Source of the DNA: Cladocopium goreaui
Taxonomy: Eukaryota > Sar > Dinophyceae > Suessiales > Symbiodiniaceae
Assembly (NCBI GenBank): GCA_947184155.2
Contig: CAMXCT020001105.1
Location: 113,794 to 177,793, forward strand
DNA: 64,000 nucleotides
Reading direction: 5' to 3'
Below are positions 47,478 through 53,061 of the stretch, piece after piece. Numbering within the stretch: position 1 is the first letter of the stretch; each line of letters opens with the position of its first letter. Made by a program: the position numbers and the translations under genes. The notes under the pieces were generated by a model. It worked only from the letters and a program-made list of their open reading frames with translations. It was not told the DNA's origin and did no database searches.

Positions 47478-48909
47478 GTATGTATATATATATATATAAT
47501 AGAGAGATACATCAATGATACATCTTCCATAAACCCAACAGTTCACCTATTGAACTAAGCCAAATTAGCAAACGAACTGCGAACGGGTGGGGTCCATACG
47601 AAATCACCACAATCTCTTGTTGCTGGTATGCTGATATCCAATATCACCCTTTAAGGAATATCTTATATAGAATCATTTGTTGGTTGGTGATTTTAATCAT
47701 TTGGGCAGCCAAAACCTTCTAGCACTTGTAAACATCGAAATGGTAAGGAAATGGATGTCCATTCCCTTTTGCATTGGGGATCTCTACTTGGAAATGCAGT
47801 TCCAGTTATAAGTGGGGATATTTCACCATAGTTCCCGGGGGGGCCCCTATCCCAATATGTGGGCTTTTTTAACCATGGATCTACCCACTTCTGACCCCAG
47901 CTGCAGCCCCAGTTCATAGATGATGAGAATGCCCAATATATCAATATCAATACCCGGCCTGGTAAACGTTAACAAAAAACTATGGAACATCACCATGCTA
48001 TTCATGGGTAAATCCACTATAAATTGTTATTTTCAATAGCTATGTAAACGTTTACCAGAGGGTATATCAATATCAATATATCGATATATCAATATCAATA
48101 TCAATATATCGATGAATATATATATATATGTATATATATATATGTATCCTTTACATCAAGGATAGTCTAATCCCCCAACGAATCATCAACCCTGCCAGGG
48201 CTTTTTCGAACACGGTGCGACGTGCGACGCCTCAGGGAACTCCGGCATTCGCATCTGGATCAGGACATCCACCTCCTCCCCAGGGACCTCGTGGAGTGAA
48301 CTCAGGTGACTTCACATGATTTATGAGATTTTCATGGGGTTTTCATGAATTTTAATGGGGTTTTAATGACATGAAATATATAGAAGGCACAAATCATGCT
48401 TCAACTTAATGGGGTTTTAATTAATGTTAATGAGATTTTCATGAGATTTGATGATATAAAACTGGTACATCAATGGATCAGTCTGAAAGCATAACAAATT
48501 GGGATTCAATGGGAGATTTTTTTGAACCAAAAGGCCACTAGGAGGCTCCATGGAGCCTAATCCACACGGGCTTCCGCCTTGCCCAAGACGCCCCGTCGTA
48601 CTCTACTTTTGAGTCACAATGCACAAGCTCCAGGTCATATATGGTCATATATGGCTATGGGTCAAAACCTTGTACCCCTGGTGAACATCCAAATAGCTGG
48701 GTTAAAATGGATGTCCATTCCCCTAAAAATGGTATTTTCATAGGTATTGATCCATAGCCATATATGGTCATCATATCCCCACCTTTTGAGTCCACTTTCT
48801 CATCATTTCCCCAGCGAGTTGCCACCGGTCTCGCCGCGCAGATTCTCAACATGGGCTCCGTCAGCGACGGTGCAGGTGGCTGTTCCGGCGGTGGAGGGGG
48901 TGGCGGAAC
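19647..48909 (-). CDS. von Willebrand factor A domain protein spread over about 20 micro-exons
   Basis: Read right to left on the minus strand, the exons form one VWA-type protein: VDIICVLDISGSMS, GGLNLLDVAKHGVKT, VMHALQDQDRLALVLFDSF, ETCWELTEMTTEGRQK, GATNIWNGLAEG, LAHLILLTDGQTAERN, STFGFGYNI, DSKLLVDMAHGGFGVYSFIP, LDLPTVQYGQSK and, near the end, DPGVQHYGGEMFQ-ALRDEADEKFNQ-LPPPEPTRTA. The metal-ion-dependent adhesion site is complete (DxSxS, the Thr of GATN, the Asp of LLTDG), so the domain could bind a divalent cation and a ligand. VWA proteins of this shape are common in dinoflagellates (recalled, not checked). Coding sequence is only about 1 kb of 29 kb. At least one micro-exon between 42112 and 43999 and one between 38249 and 40667 are missing from my model. 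The 3' end is not fixed. Confidence 0.8.
20881..20912 (-). CDS. VWA gene exon (32 bp)
   Basis: It encodes LPPPEPTRTA after the split Gln codon, completing RDEADEKFNQLPPPEPT. The acceptor is GCTTTCAG and the donor GTGAAA. Confidence 0.85.
21563..21597 (-). CDS. VWA gene exon (35 bp)
   Basis: It encodes ALRDEADEKFN and two bases of Gln, in phase with both neighbours. The acceptor is ACAGCCAG and the donor GCCGCT. Confidence 0.85.
22590..22628 (-). CDS. VWA gene exon (39 bp)
   Basis: It encodes DPGVQHYGGEMFQ, a highly characteristic C-terminal motif of dinoflagellate VWA proteins (recalled). The acceptor is TTGGAACAG and the donor GTGCTC. A family A repeat begins 20 bp upstream of the acceptor. 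Confidence 0.85.
22649..22752. mobile_element. family A element next to a VWA exon
   Basis: A 104-bp element whose inner edge is 20 bp from the acceptor of the exon at 22590-22628, so it forms the 3' end of that intron. Confidence 0.9.
24168..24203 (-). CDS. VWA gene exon
   Basis: It encodes DLQGEAIDAVEL, placed where relatives have a DL-GQV helix. The acceptor is CTGCTGCAG. The donor is GTGGAG (9 codons) or GCTGCG (12 codons). Confidence 0.5.
24345..24453. mobile_element. family A element
   Basis: The left end is degenerate (TACATTCTGG) and the right end intact. It lies in a region of GGGATAAT-type local repeats. Confidence 0.8.
24754..24822. repeat. TA microsatellite with an internal palindrome
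   Basis: GATATATATATATATATCAC followed by ACTTATATAAGTGATATATA makes a large self-complementary AT tract. Confidence 0.9.
25903..26032. mobile_element. family A element, GGTTAT subtype
   Basis: From TACCATCTGGTTATTT to ATAACCAGAGGGTA, 130 bp, with a diverged centre. Confidence 0.8.
27541..28036. repeat. 70-bp minisatellite, about seven copies
   Basis: The unit of 67-70 bp contains GGCGATAGAAAATAAAACTT and CCTTCCTTGCCTGCTGACCG. Copies start near 27546, 27615, 27685, 27755, 27825, 27893 and 27960 and differ mainly in T-run length. The minus-strand ORFs of over 200 codons here come only from the repeat. The flanks carry TAATT-ACCTCG motifs on both sides (about 27240-27295 and 28090-28145). Confidence 0.95.
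28302..28347 (-). CDS. possible VWA gene exon
   Basis: Between CCGCCCAG and a GTGCCT donor the frame LKLLSDLSSTI would fit the helical stretch before DLQGE. Support is weak and phase is unverified. Confidence 0.25.
29809..29847 (-). CDS. possible VWA gene exon (39 bp)
   Basis: It reads PLDKRERISALM between ACCGGCAG and a GTTGAG donor. It would extend the helical region, but phase to the previous exon is not continuous. Confidence 0.35.
30744..30826. repeat. 11-bp tandem TTTTCCCATGA/TTTTTCCCATG
   Basis: About seven units that shift from TTTCCCATGTT to TTTCCCATGAT part-way. The VWA exon at 30868 follows. Confidence 0.9.
30868..30915 (-). CDS. VWA gene exon (48 bp)
   Basis: It encodes VSLQLWRSRFADLLEQ, a helix at the place where relatives have a LRF/LAFVD helix. 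The acceptor is CGATTGAG and the donor GCGGAT. Confidence 0.6.
31463..31545. mobile_element. truncated family A element
   Basis: The left half is present (TGCCCTCTGGTAAACG and GGTAAATCCACTATAAAT); the right arm is missing after about 31545. Confidence 0.7.
32283..32553 (+). pseudogene. opposite-strand open reading frame inside a VWA intron, unidentified
   Basis: A plus-strand frame without an early ATG reads VPEDEVLGMFFREFEACVQK and PSWPKHSPGDSATTVYL before its stop. Composition looks coding and GC is higher than the surrounding intron. It may be a gene fragment inserted in the intron. Confidence 0.3.
32811..32928. mobile_element. family A element next to a VWA exon
   Basis: Ends TACCCTCGTAAACG and CGTTTACCAGGGGGTA. 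It begins 40 bp beyond the donor of the exon at 32969-33040. A separate half element with GCCCTCTGGCAATC lies at 32752. Confidence 0.85.
32969..33040 (-). CDS. VWA gene exon
   Basis: It encodes DAYLSAKATYTMADGEERET and PLQE, a beta-rich segment. The acceptor is CCTCGCAG and the donor is probably GCGACA. Confidence 0.65.
33745..33774. repeat. (ACT)n microsatellite
   Basis: Nine to ten ACT units in a VWA intron. Confidence 0.95.
34441..34497. mobile_element. family G hairpin, almost perfect
   Basis: Arms of 25 bp (AAAGATAGAAAAGTAATTTA... and its complement) around a 5-6 bp loop. Diverged relatives with TCTATCTTTTTCGGGGTTGC occur at 16530-16615 and in part at 31255-31285 and 39680-39720. Confidence 0.85.
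34598..34636 (-). CDS. VWA gene exon (39 bp)
   Basis: It encodes RLDLPTVQYGQSK, the LQYGQS strand motif seen after the VWA domain in this family. The acceptor is GGCTGCAAG and the donor GCGGGT. One exon is probably missing upstream (35285-35345 is a candidate). Confidence 0.65.
35105..35210. mobile_element. family D palindromic element
   Basis: From TCTGGTTGGTGGTTTCAACC to GTTCCAAACCATCAACCAGA, about 106 bp with the centre GTCAGTTGGGATGATTATTC. Confidence 0.8.
35491..35601. mobile_element. family E palindromic element
   Basis: Ends TGGGTAAAAATTATGATATT and CGTTATAATTTACCCA. It shares CACTAACCTGAATTAAGGCC and GGTCGCAGTGAGGTC with 58671 and, partly, with 26675-26780. Confidence 0.75.
35696..35749 (-). 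CDS. VWA gene exon
   Basis: It encodes NILTTMSLSAMLVLDPE after the split Ser. The acceptor is TCTCCCAG. The 3' edge could be GA (GAGGCA) or a nearby GC. Confidence 0.75.
36283..36384. mobile_element. family A element, 102 bp
   Basis: Ends TACCCTCTGGTAAAC and GTTTACCAGAGGGTA, inside the VWA intron below the exon at 36951. Confidence 0.9.
36752..36838. mobile_element. family A element, shortened
   Basis: An 87-bp relic from TACCCTCTGC to ACCAGAGGGCA with the internal CCAGTTCGCAAACTG segment. Confidence 0.7.
36951..37050 (-). CDS. VWA gene exon (100 bp)
   Basis: It encodes DSKLLVDMAHGGFGVYSFIP then DAGFVGTIFVNYI, the end of the VWA domain. The acceptor is GTCCCAAG and the donor GCAGCT, with a split Ser codon into SNILTT. 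Confidence 0.9.
38220..38249 (-). CDS. VWA gene exon (30 bp), GA donor
   Basis: It encodes VSTFGFGYNI. Joining at GACCCT to the next exon gives STFGFGYNIDSKLL, the expected last strand and helix of this VWA type. Confidence 0.75.
38863..38968. mobile_element. family A element, 106 bp
   Basis: Near-perfect arms, TACCCTCTGGTAAACTAAC against GTTAAATTACCAGAGGGTA. Confidence 0.9.
40361..40476. mobile_element. family F element
   Basis: It shares GGATCCTAAAAT, CCATATTTCTGGCCAT and CAATCAATCGGTTCCT with 49837-49947. An inverted partial copy (GGCCAGAAATATGGTAC) is at 16125-16175. It abuts the family B copy at 40481. Confidence 0.7.
40481..40606. mobile_element. family B palindromic element
   Basis: From ACAGGATGGTGCCCCA to GGGGGCACCAC, with TAGCTAAGTTGGTTTATAAA and CCAACTTAGCTA arms and the centre TAACTAGTTCGTTATA. 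Confidence 0.8.
40667..40737 (-). CDS. VWA gene exon with the MIDAS aspartate
   Basis: It encodes QKRLAHLILLTDGQTAERNE and AQF. The Asp of LLTDG is the third metal-binding element. The acceptor is AAATCAG. The donor (GTCAAA) is a guess. Confidence 0.85.
40755..40876. mobile_element. family A element
   Basis: Diverged ends TACCACCTGGTCAACG and GTTGACCAGAGGGTA that changed together (GTCAAC/GTTGAC), which keeps the arms paired. It starts 17 bp outside the exon at 40667-40737. Confidence 0.85.
41104..41124 (-). CDS. VWA gene micro-exon (21 bp)
   Basis: Between GCAGCGCAG and a GTCAGG donor it adds LRVCRQ with split Gly codons at both ends. The result, NGLAEGLRVCRQGQKRLAHL, has the right length and phase for the helix between the Thr loop and the next strand. 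Confidence 0.6.
41646..41763. mobile_element. family D palindromic element
   Basis: From GCTGGTTGGTGG to CACCAACCAGC with the shared CAGTTGGGATGATGACATTC core. Confidence 0.8.
41850..41968. mobile_element. family A element with the variant right end CCAGGCCGGGTA
   Basis: The left end is standard. The right end is TTACCAGGCCGGGTA, the mirror of the variant left end at 15982 and 47951. Confidence 0.85.
42077..42112 (-). CDS. VWA gene exon with the MIDAS threonine (36 bp)
   Basis: It encodes GATNIWNGLAEG. The Thr of GATN is the second metal-binding element. The acceptor is GCCTCAG and the donor GCGAGC. Confidence 0.85.
42463..42660 (+). pseudogene. opposite-strand coding-like patch, unidentified
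   Basis: The plus strand reads MKLEPIGTPSGDFSHIFTIH with the GC of a coding piece. Another frame ending KARRTAVTNAMKKRHAAPK lies at 43396-43659. I recognise neither. They may be fragments of one inserted gene. Confidence 0.2.
42889..42966. repeat. TA microsatellite with TTTACACATG units
   Basis: Three TATATATA blocks separated by two TTTACACATG units. Confidence 0.9.
43344..43440. repeat. tandem duplication of about 49 bp
   Basis: Two copies containing TGTTCTCTTGTACTTAACAT. They lie between the plus-strand coding-like patches at 42463 and 43396. Confidence 0.85.
43999..44050 (-). CDS. VWA gene exon (52 bp)
   Basis: It encodes AETCWELTEMTTEGRQK, which follows DSF in phase. The acceptor is GCAGCGAG and the donor GTGAGG. 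The helix leading to the Thr loop is missing between this exon and the next. Confidence 0.7.
44387..44498. mobile_element. family A element
   Basis: The left end is decayed (TGCGCTCTGGTAAAC); the right end is intact after ACGTGAACGTTTACC. Confidence 0.85.
44637..44736. mobile_element. family H palindrome
   Basis: Perfect 24-bp arms beginning TCAATGGATTGGTTTAAGGG. The inner TTTCCGGTTAAGATTTTCCC is shared with 39128-39210 and 47057-47130. Confidence 0.85.
44864..44920 (-). CDS. VWA gene exon (57 bp)
   Basis: It encodes VMHALQDQDRLALVLFDSF, the usual L-x-DRL-x-hydrophobic strand of the VWA fold. The acceptor is TTGCTCAG and the donor GTGCCT. Confidence 0.85.
45478..45527 (-). CDS. VWA gene exon (50 bp)
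   Basis: It encodes SGGLNLLDVAKHGVKT, the helix after the MIDAS loop. The acceptor is TGCTCCAG and the donor GTTCCT. Phase matches both neighbours. Confidence 0.85.
45801..45904. mobile_element. family I palindrome
   Basis: GGGGGTTTCCTAAAATGGGG to CCCATTTCAGGAACCCCC around AATAGCTGGATGCTTTATAA. Confidence 0.8.
46504..46627. mobile_element. family B element, diverged
   Basis: It shares CAGGATTGGTTTATAA and CCAACTTAGCTAACGAACTG with the other copies, but its arms pair less well. Confidence 0.6.
46757..46881. mobile_element. family C palindromic element
   Basis: It contains GTCAAAACCTTGTACCCCTG, AAAATAGCTGGGTTAAAATG and TTCATAGGTATTGATCCATA. It is almost the same as the copy at 48635. Confidence 0.75.
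46934..47009 (-). CDS. VWA gene exon with MIDAS DxSxS
   Basis: It encodes GERVPVDIICVLDISGSMSM and EAADQ. The DISGS pattern is the first metal-binding element of the VWA fold. The acceptor is AAGCGCAG and the donor GTGGTC. Confidence 0.9.
47391..47595. mobile_element. family B element with a TA microsatellite in its loop
   Basis: The arms GTTTGCTAAGTTGGTTTGTA and TTAGCAAACGAACTGCGAAC are separated by an expanded (TA)n tract at about 47446-47502. Confidence 0.6.
47951..48064. mobile_element. family A element with the variant left end, inserted in a TATCAA repeat
   Basis: TACCCGGCCTGGTAAACG to CGTTTACCAGAGGGTA. Both flanks are ATATCAATATC-type simple repeat, so the insertion split that repeat. 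Confidence 0.9.
48231..48287 (-). CDS. VWA gene exon
   Basis: It encodes VPGEEVDVLIQMRMPEFPE, a beta-strand-like segment at the place where relatives have a VLVSVKAP strand before the VWA core. The acceptor is TCCACGAG and the donor GCGTCG, in phase with the next exon. Confidence 0.55.
48635..48770. mobile_element. family C palindromic element
   Basis: Terminal arms TATATGGCTATGGGTCAAAA and TTGATCCATAGCCATATATG. A partial third copy lies at 49052-49130. Confidence 0.8.
48851..48909 (-). CDS. possible proline-rich 5' exon of the VWA gene
   Basis: After the acceptor-like GTTCCCCAG the frame reads VPPPPPPPEQPPAPSLTEP and could end at a GTTGAG donor. It may be an N-terminal linker. Phase to the next exon does not fit without another exon. 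Confidence 0.3.
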
Positions 48910-48928
48910 CTGGGGAACGAGGGGCCAG

Positions 48929-49049
48929 GGCCCTCTGGTTATGACTGTTACATAGCCATGGTATAGATGGCCCATAGATAGCTAGATGGTTTACCTGTTT
49001 TTTTAGCATGTTGATTTTCCATGGCAACCCGTTAAATAACCAGATGGTA
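48929..49049. mobile_element. family A element, GGTTAT subtype, next to a proline-rich exon
   Basis: From GGCCCTCTGGTTATGAC to ATAACCAGATGGTA. It lies 19 bp outside the possible exon at 48851-48909. Confidence 0.8.
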
Positions 49050-49426
49050 ACATCAAAATAACTGGGATGTATGGATGTTCATTCCTTCATCCCACAAATT
49101 CTATAGCTTTTGATCCATAGCCATATAAAATGAGGATACGGAGGATCATCTTCACCAATGGGCTTAACATCAAAGATGGGGATGCAACTGACATGAAATG
49201 GTGAATGGTTTTCATAACTAGTATGATTAATACAAAGTGGTGCCCTAGTTTGTTAGGGACTTAAAAGGTAACAGTGGCTTTAAGCAAGAAAAGCACGGTG
49301 GTATATCTCTGGAAACCAACTAAGAAATATCAGGTGTTTCACCAGGTTCTTAGTTGCTTTCTGACTACGCAAAATGACTAGGGTTTTTGAAATATACATA
49401 TCCGGAGATAGACGAATAATATGTAT

Positions 49427-49529
49427 ACCCTCTGGTAATTTAACATAACTATGGAAAATCACCATTTTTCATGGGAAAATCCACTATAAATGGCCATTTT
49501 CAATAGCTATGTTAAATTACCAGAGGGTA
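49427..49529. mobile_element. family A element, 103 bp
   Basis: Near-perfect, TACCCTCTGGTAATTTAAC against GTTAAATTACCAGAGGGTA. Confidence 0.9.
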
Positions 49530-49656
49530 CCTATTTCCAATGAATAGATATTCCCAACAGTGACTGTTGGGTTTCAATCTATGGGGAGCCTTGACACTTG
49601 CTGTTGGGTTGCAGCTGGGTGAACTATGCTGGGAAAAAAAGGCTGGACAAATAATT

Positions 49657-49767
49657 TACCGTCTGGTTATGACTAACATAGCCATGGAAAATCACCATTT
49701 TTAATAGGTAAAGCATCTATCAATGGGCCATCTATACCATGGCAAACTGTTAAATAACGAGAGGGTA
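49657..49767. mobile_element. family A element, GGTTAT subtype
   Basis: It contains the uninterrupted CAAACTGTTAAATAAC segment that serves as the empty-site reference for the nested copy at 16912. Confidence 0.85.
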
Positions 49768-49836
49768 TAGCCATGAACATATCCCTATCATTGGAGATTT
49801 TTGGATAGAAAATTCGATCAATGGGAGATTTGCAGG

Positions 49837-49947
49837 ATCCTAAAATAGAGGTACTTTACCATATTTCTGGCCATATTTTGGGGGTATATCCCCTTACATA
49901 GGCCTTATATATGGTAGGTACCTCCAATCAATCGGTTCCTGAGTCAT
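49837..49947. mobile_element. family F element
   Basis: GGATCCTAAAATAGAGGTAC to CAATCAATCGGTTCCTGA, collinear with 40361-40476. Confidence 0.7.
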
Positions 49948-50015
49948 GGCCATTGATTCTATGATATTCATTGAAATCGCGGAGATGACGGATCTTTTCA
50001 ATCGATATGGATATT

Positions 50016-50139
50016 TACCCTGTGGTTATTTAACGTAGCCATAGAACATGATCGTTATTGATAGGTAAACCATTGGTAAACCATCTATTTCAATGGGCCA
50101 TTTATTTTCCATGGCTATGTAACAAAGAACCACATGGTA
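50016..50139. mobile_element. family A element, GGTTAT subtype
   Basis: TACCCTGTGGTTATTT to GAACCACATGGTA. The paired change CTG to GTG on the left and CAC on the right keeps complementarity. Confidence 0.8.
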
Positions 50140-50173
50140 CCATGAACATTTTATAAGATTTTGATGGTGTTAT

Positions 50174-50278
50174 TACCCTCCAGTAAATTAACATAAACCC
50201 TGGTAGATAGGGGCTGGAAGATTAGTTTCCTCTAAAAATTGGTGATTTTCAGGGTCTATGTTAATTTACCAGAGGGTA
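50174..50278. mobile_element. family A element with an unusual centre
   Basis: Ends TACCCTCCAGTAAATT and AATTTACCAGAGGGTA, but the inner arms read ACATAAACCCTG and CAGGGTCTATGT, unlike other copies. Confidence 0.85.
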
Positions 50279-50695
50279 AGACTACTGTGCCCAAATAACT
50301 GGGATTGGATGGGATGATGACAACAATCCAATTACCCGATCTGAAAATAACATGTCTGGGCGAAAATGAATAGATCCACTACATTGATATTTAGTTGTCC
50401 TATAGCTATATAGCTACTAGTTATATCCCGACTATATCGCCATTCTTGTTGCTCAAACATCACCAATTGTTGTTCAAACAGTACCATTCCTGCCATCCCA
50501 CTCCAATTTCCCGCAACCCAACCCAACACGACAACGAGCGACAACATCATTGGGTTGAAATCTCTCATGAATCCGCTCCTTGGTTTTCGCTGGTAGCGGT
50601 GACCCCGGTTGTTATTTGTTGTTTGTCGCTTTCCAAAATGGCCATGGACTCTGTCAGATACCCAGAAAAAGACCAAAATTTGAGCTAGTTCTTAT

Positions 50696-50716
50696 TAATA
50701 TATATATATATATATT

Positions 50717-50751
<35 letters not shown>

Positions 50752-50752
50752 T
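50696..50752. repeat. compound (TA)n (GATA)n microsatellite
   Basis: About 20 bp of TA followed by eight GATA-type units, 230 bp before satellite array 1. Confidence 0.95.
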
Positions 50753-50980
50753 ATCTGAATATGTTTGTATACATCCCCGTGTATAGCAAGCGATTGATCA
50801 GCACTAGAGTTCCCATTCCCAGCAACAACCACGCGAAATTGATGCTTGTCTAAAACCCCATCGTAAATGGGTTGACCCATCATACCATTGATGTTTTCAT
50901 TAATTGTTGGCTATCTCCCATAATATCTCCACTTTGGCTGTTTCAACCACTCATGATCGCCATATCGTCTGGGCCAGCGG

Positions 50981-51379
50981 CGGCTCAGCGGATCAGCGGA
51001 TCAGCGGATCAGCGGACCAGCGGACCAGCGGACCAGCGGATCAGCGGATCAGCGGATCAGCGGACCAGCGGACCAGCGGACCAGCGGATCAGCGGATCAG
51101 CGGACCAGCGGACCAGCGGATCAGCGGATCAGCGGATCAGCGGACCAGCGGACCAGCGGACCAGCGGATCAGCGGATCAGCGGATCAGCGGACCAGCGGA
51201 CCAGCGGATCAGCGGATCAGCGGATCAGCGGATCAGCGGATCAGCGGACCAGCGGATCAGCGGATCAGCGGACCAGCGGATCAGCGGATCAGCGGATCAG
51301 CGGACCAGCGGACCAGCGGATCAGCGGACCAGCGGATCAGTGGATCAGCGGATCAGCGCACCAGCGGATCAGCGGATCA
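50981..51379. repeat. 8-bp satellite array 1, unit CGGAYCAG
   Basis: About 50 head-to-tail units with almost no change except one C/T position. The two forms come in runs (three T, three C, three T, three C at the start), giving a 48-bp higher-order pattern. Rare other changes include CAGTGG near 51336. All plus-strand frames read through it, so the long ORFs here are artefacts. Confidence 0.95.
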
Positions 51380-51396
51380 AAGCAAAGTTCTAGAAC

Positions 51397-51830
51397 GTAC
51401 TTTTCAACCTGTCTATACCTACAAAGGCAATCTTGCTCAGTGACCTTTGCCTGCCAGGAAAAGGTCTCTCCTGCAAGCACCTTCTGTACAAGTAGCATGC
51501 CTTCCGCTTTCACAAGGCCGCCGCCCCTGCTCCGGGTTTTGTGGTGTCAGTGGTGGTTTTGCAGCTTGATTTCTGACACTTGCACCACGTGACATGACCA
51601 GCGATCACGGACGTACTTTTCAACTTTTCAACATGTATATATCGGCAATCTTGCTCAGTGACCTTTGCCTGCCATGAAAAGGTGTCTCCTGCAAGCACCT
51701 TCTGTACACGTAGAATGCCTTCCGCTTTGACAAGGCCGCCGCCCCTGCTCCGGGTTTTGTGGTGTCAGTGGTGGTTTTGCAGCTTGATTTCTGACACTTG
51801 CACCACGTGACATGACCAGTGATCACGGAA
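51397..51830. repeat. 216-bp tandem duplication at the left edge of the cassette
   Basis: Two copies (51397-51612 and 51613-about 51830) start with GTACTTTTCAAC and include TGCACCACGTGACATGACC. They differ at scattered bases only. Their position between satellite array 1 and the first ORF suggests a subterminal or promoter repeat of the element. Confidence 0.85.
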
Positions 51831-51855
51831 AGAGTTCGCAGCTTGTGCCCCTGCT

Positions 51856-52229
51856 GTGCCTTTATTTTCAAACAGGAGAGAGAACCATGACCATGCGCAA
51901 ACGTATCACACTAAGACAGTCCATACATTTCGCCGCAAGGCTGAGAAGAGCAACCAGAACAAACCACGCAACTGCAGAGCCCAAGACCTTCTCTCCCGCC
52001 TGCGACTCTTCCTTTTCATGGCGCACGGGTTTAGCCAAGCTCTGATTGCTGAAGCCATACGAAATGCAGACCCGGCTGCGCAGATTTCAGATGGTTTGGT
52101 TGTGCATCTGGCAGCTGAGCTGCAACCTCTCTTCTCGACCAGAGTTGCTGCCTACGGTAGAGAAACTTGTGCCCAAGAGTTGCTCCCCTTGCCTCGGAGC
52201 TGTTCTGCGTGCAAAACCCGGCTAGCTGA
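51856..52229 (+). CDS. KDZ transposase, N-terminal part
   Basis: The frame from the ATG at 51856 encodes a basic N-terminus and RSCSACKTRLAEC, apparently the first half of a Cys-rich zinc-binding region. The reading frame then shifts to that of 52230, where FCHACGSDRPL continues the Cys pattern. A short indel or a very small intron near 52215-52230 would explain it. Confidence 0.55.
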
Positions 52230-52919
52230 ATGCAGAGGTTCTGCCACGCCTGCGGCAGTGATAGACCTTTGTGGAGTCCACTGCATGTTCCACTGCGGTG
52301 TAGAAAGCCTTCATGCCCGGATTTTGGGGTGCTTCTTTGGTACAACTACTGCGTACGCAAAGGCAAGCATGTGTTCCAGGGAGAGCTGCCACTCTTGCAA
52401 TGTTTCATGCTATCCTCGAGCTTTGGTTTTAGTATCCCTTGGCTGCGCCAGTTCCACCTGCGTTTGGTGCGTCAGCACGCATCATTCACGAGTGAAGCCG
52501 ACGTACTGACGGCGCAAGCTGCCACCAATTCGCAGCTGCATCGTCTCCCCACTTCACGCTTGCGGCTGCTGATCAGCCAGGGATGGTTCACCTGGCGCTT
52601 GCTGACGCGTGGGCTTGAAGCCGGCTTGGATTTGTCTGTGGTAGATTTTCAATCTCCCATGGAGGACACGGCGTGCAGGTTCTTGGGTCCATTGCAAGCA
52701 GCATTCAGCCGGAAGGCCGTGGAAGGTGCTCAGCGTGCCAAAATGCGGTGCGATGTTATTGTTTTAGATGGCAATGCAAAGAACCGGAGGGCAGTCTGCG
52801 CCGCTGCGCTGGCGGGATGTTCTTACTCTCCAACCCTCCGCAGAACTTTGCGCCACACCTGCACAAAAACGCCTGCTTTCAAGCATTGCTTTTGCTTGCA
52901 CCATTGTGAAGCTCCTGGC
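52230..52919 (+). CDS. KDZ transposase, zinc-binding and first catalytic region
   Basis: The frame reads FCHACGSDRPLWSPLHVPLR, then CRKPSCPDFGVLLWYNYC, then CDVIVLDGNAKNRRAVCAAA and CFCLHHCEAPG. The V-LDGN-K motif is the first acidic site of KDZ transposases. The C-x-C-x2-HC cluster is their insert. I place a GC-AG intron at 52920-53061 (GCAGAT to TTTGCAG), which restores the frame into the next part. Confidence 0.75.
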
Positions 52920-53061
52920 GCAGATCGTTCTCACACAGTGTCTTGGCTCGAATCCTCAAACATTTTCAGTTTTGTTTGCCTTCTCCTTCCGTGGGCTACT
53001 TTTTTGAATTAAAACCCCAGGGCTTCAGCGTCGGTGCTTGGGTCTGTGCTCGCGTTTGCAG

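Larger units (their letters stand above)
49050..50980. other. spacer upstream of the VWA gene
   Basis: Apart from four family A copies, one family F copy and a microsatellite I see no supported gene. A minus-strand frame with SLVVVLGWVAGNWSG at about 50480-50570 is open but lacks corroboration. Confidence 0.6.

Noticed and set aside
50872-51443. Two overlapping plus-strand ORFs of over 170 codons with 8-residue repeats
   Set aside because: They are translations of the 8-bp satellite, whose unit is read in all three frames. There is no codon bias or start context.
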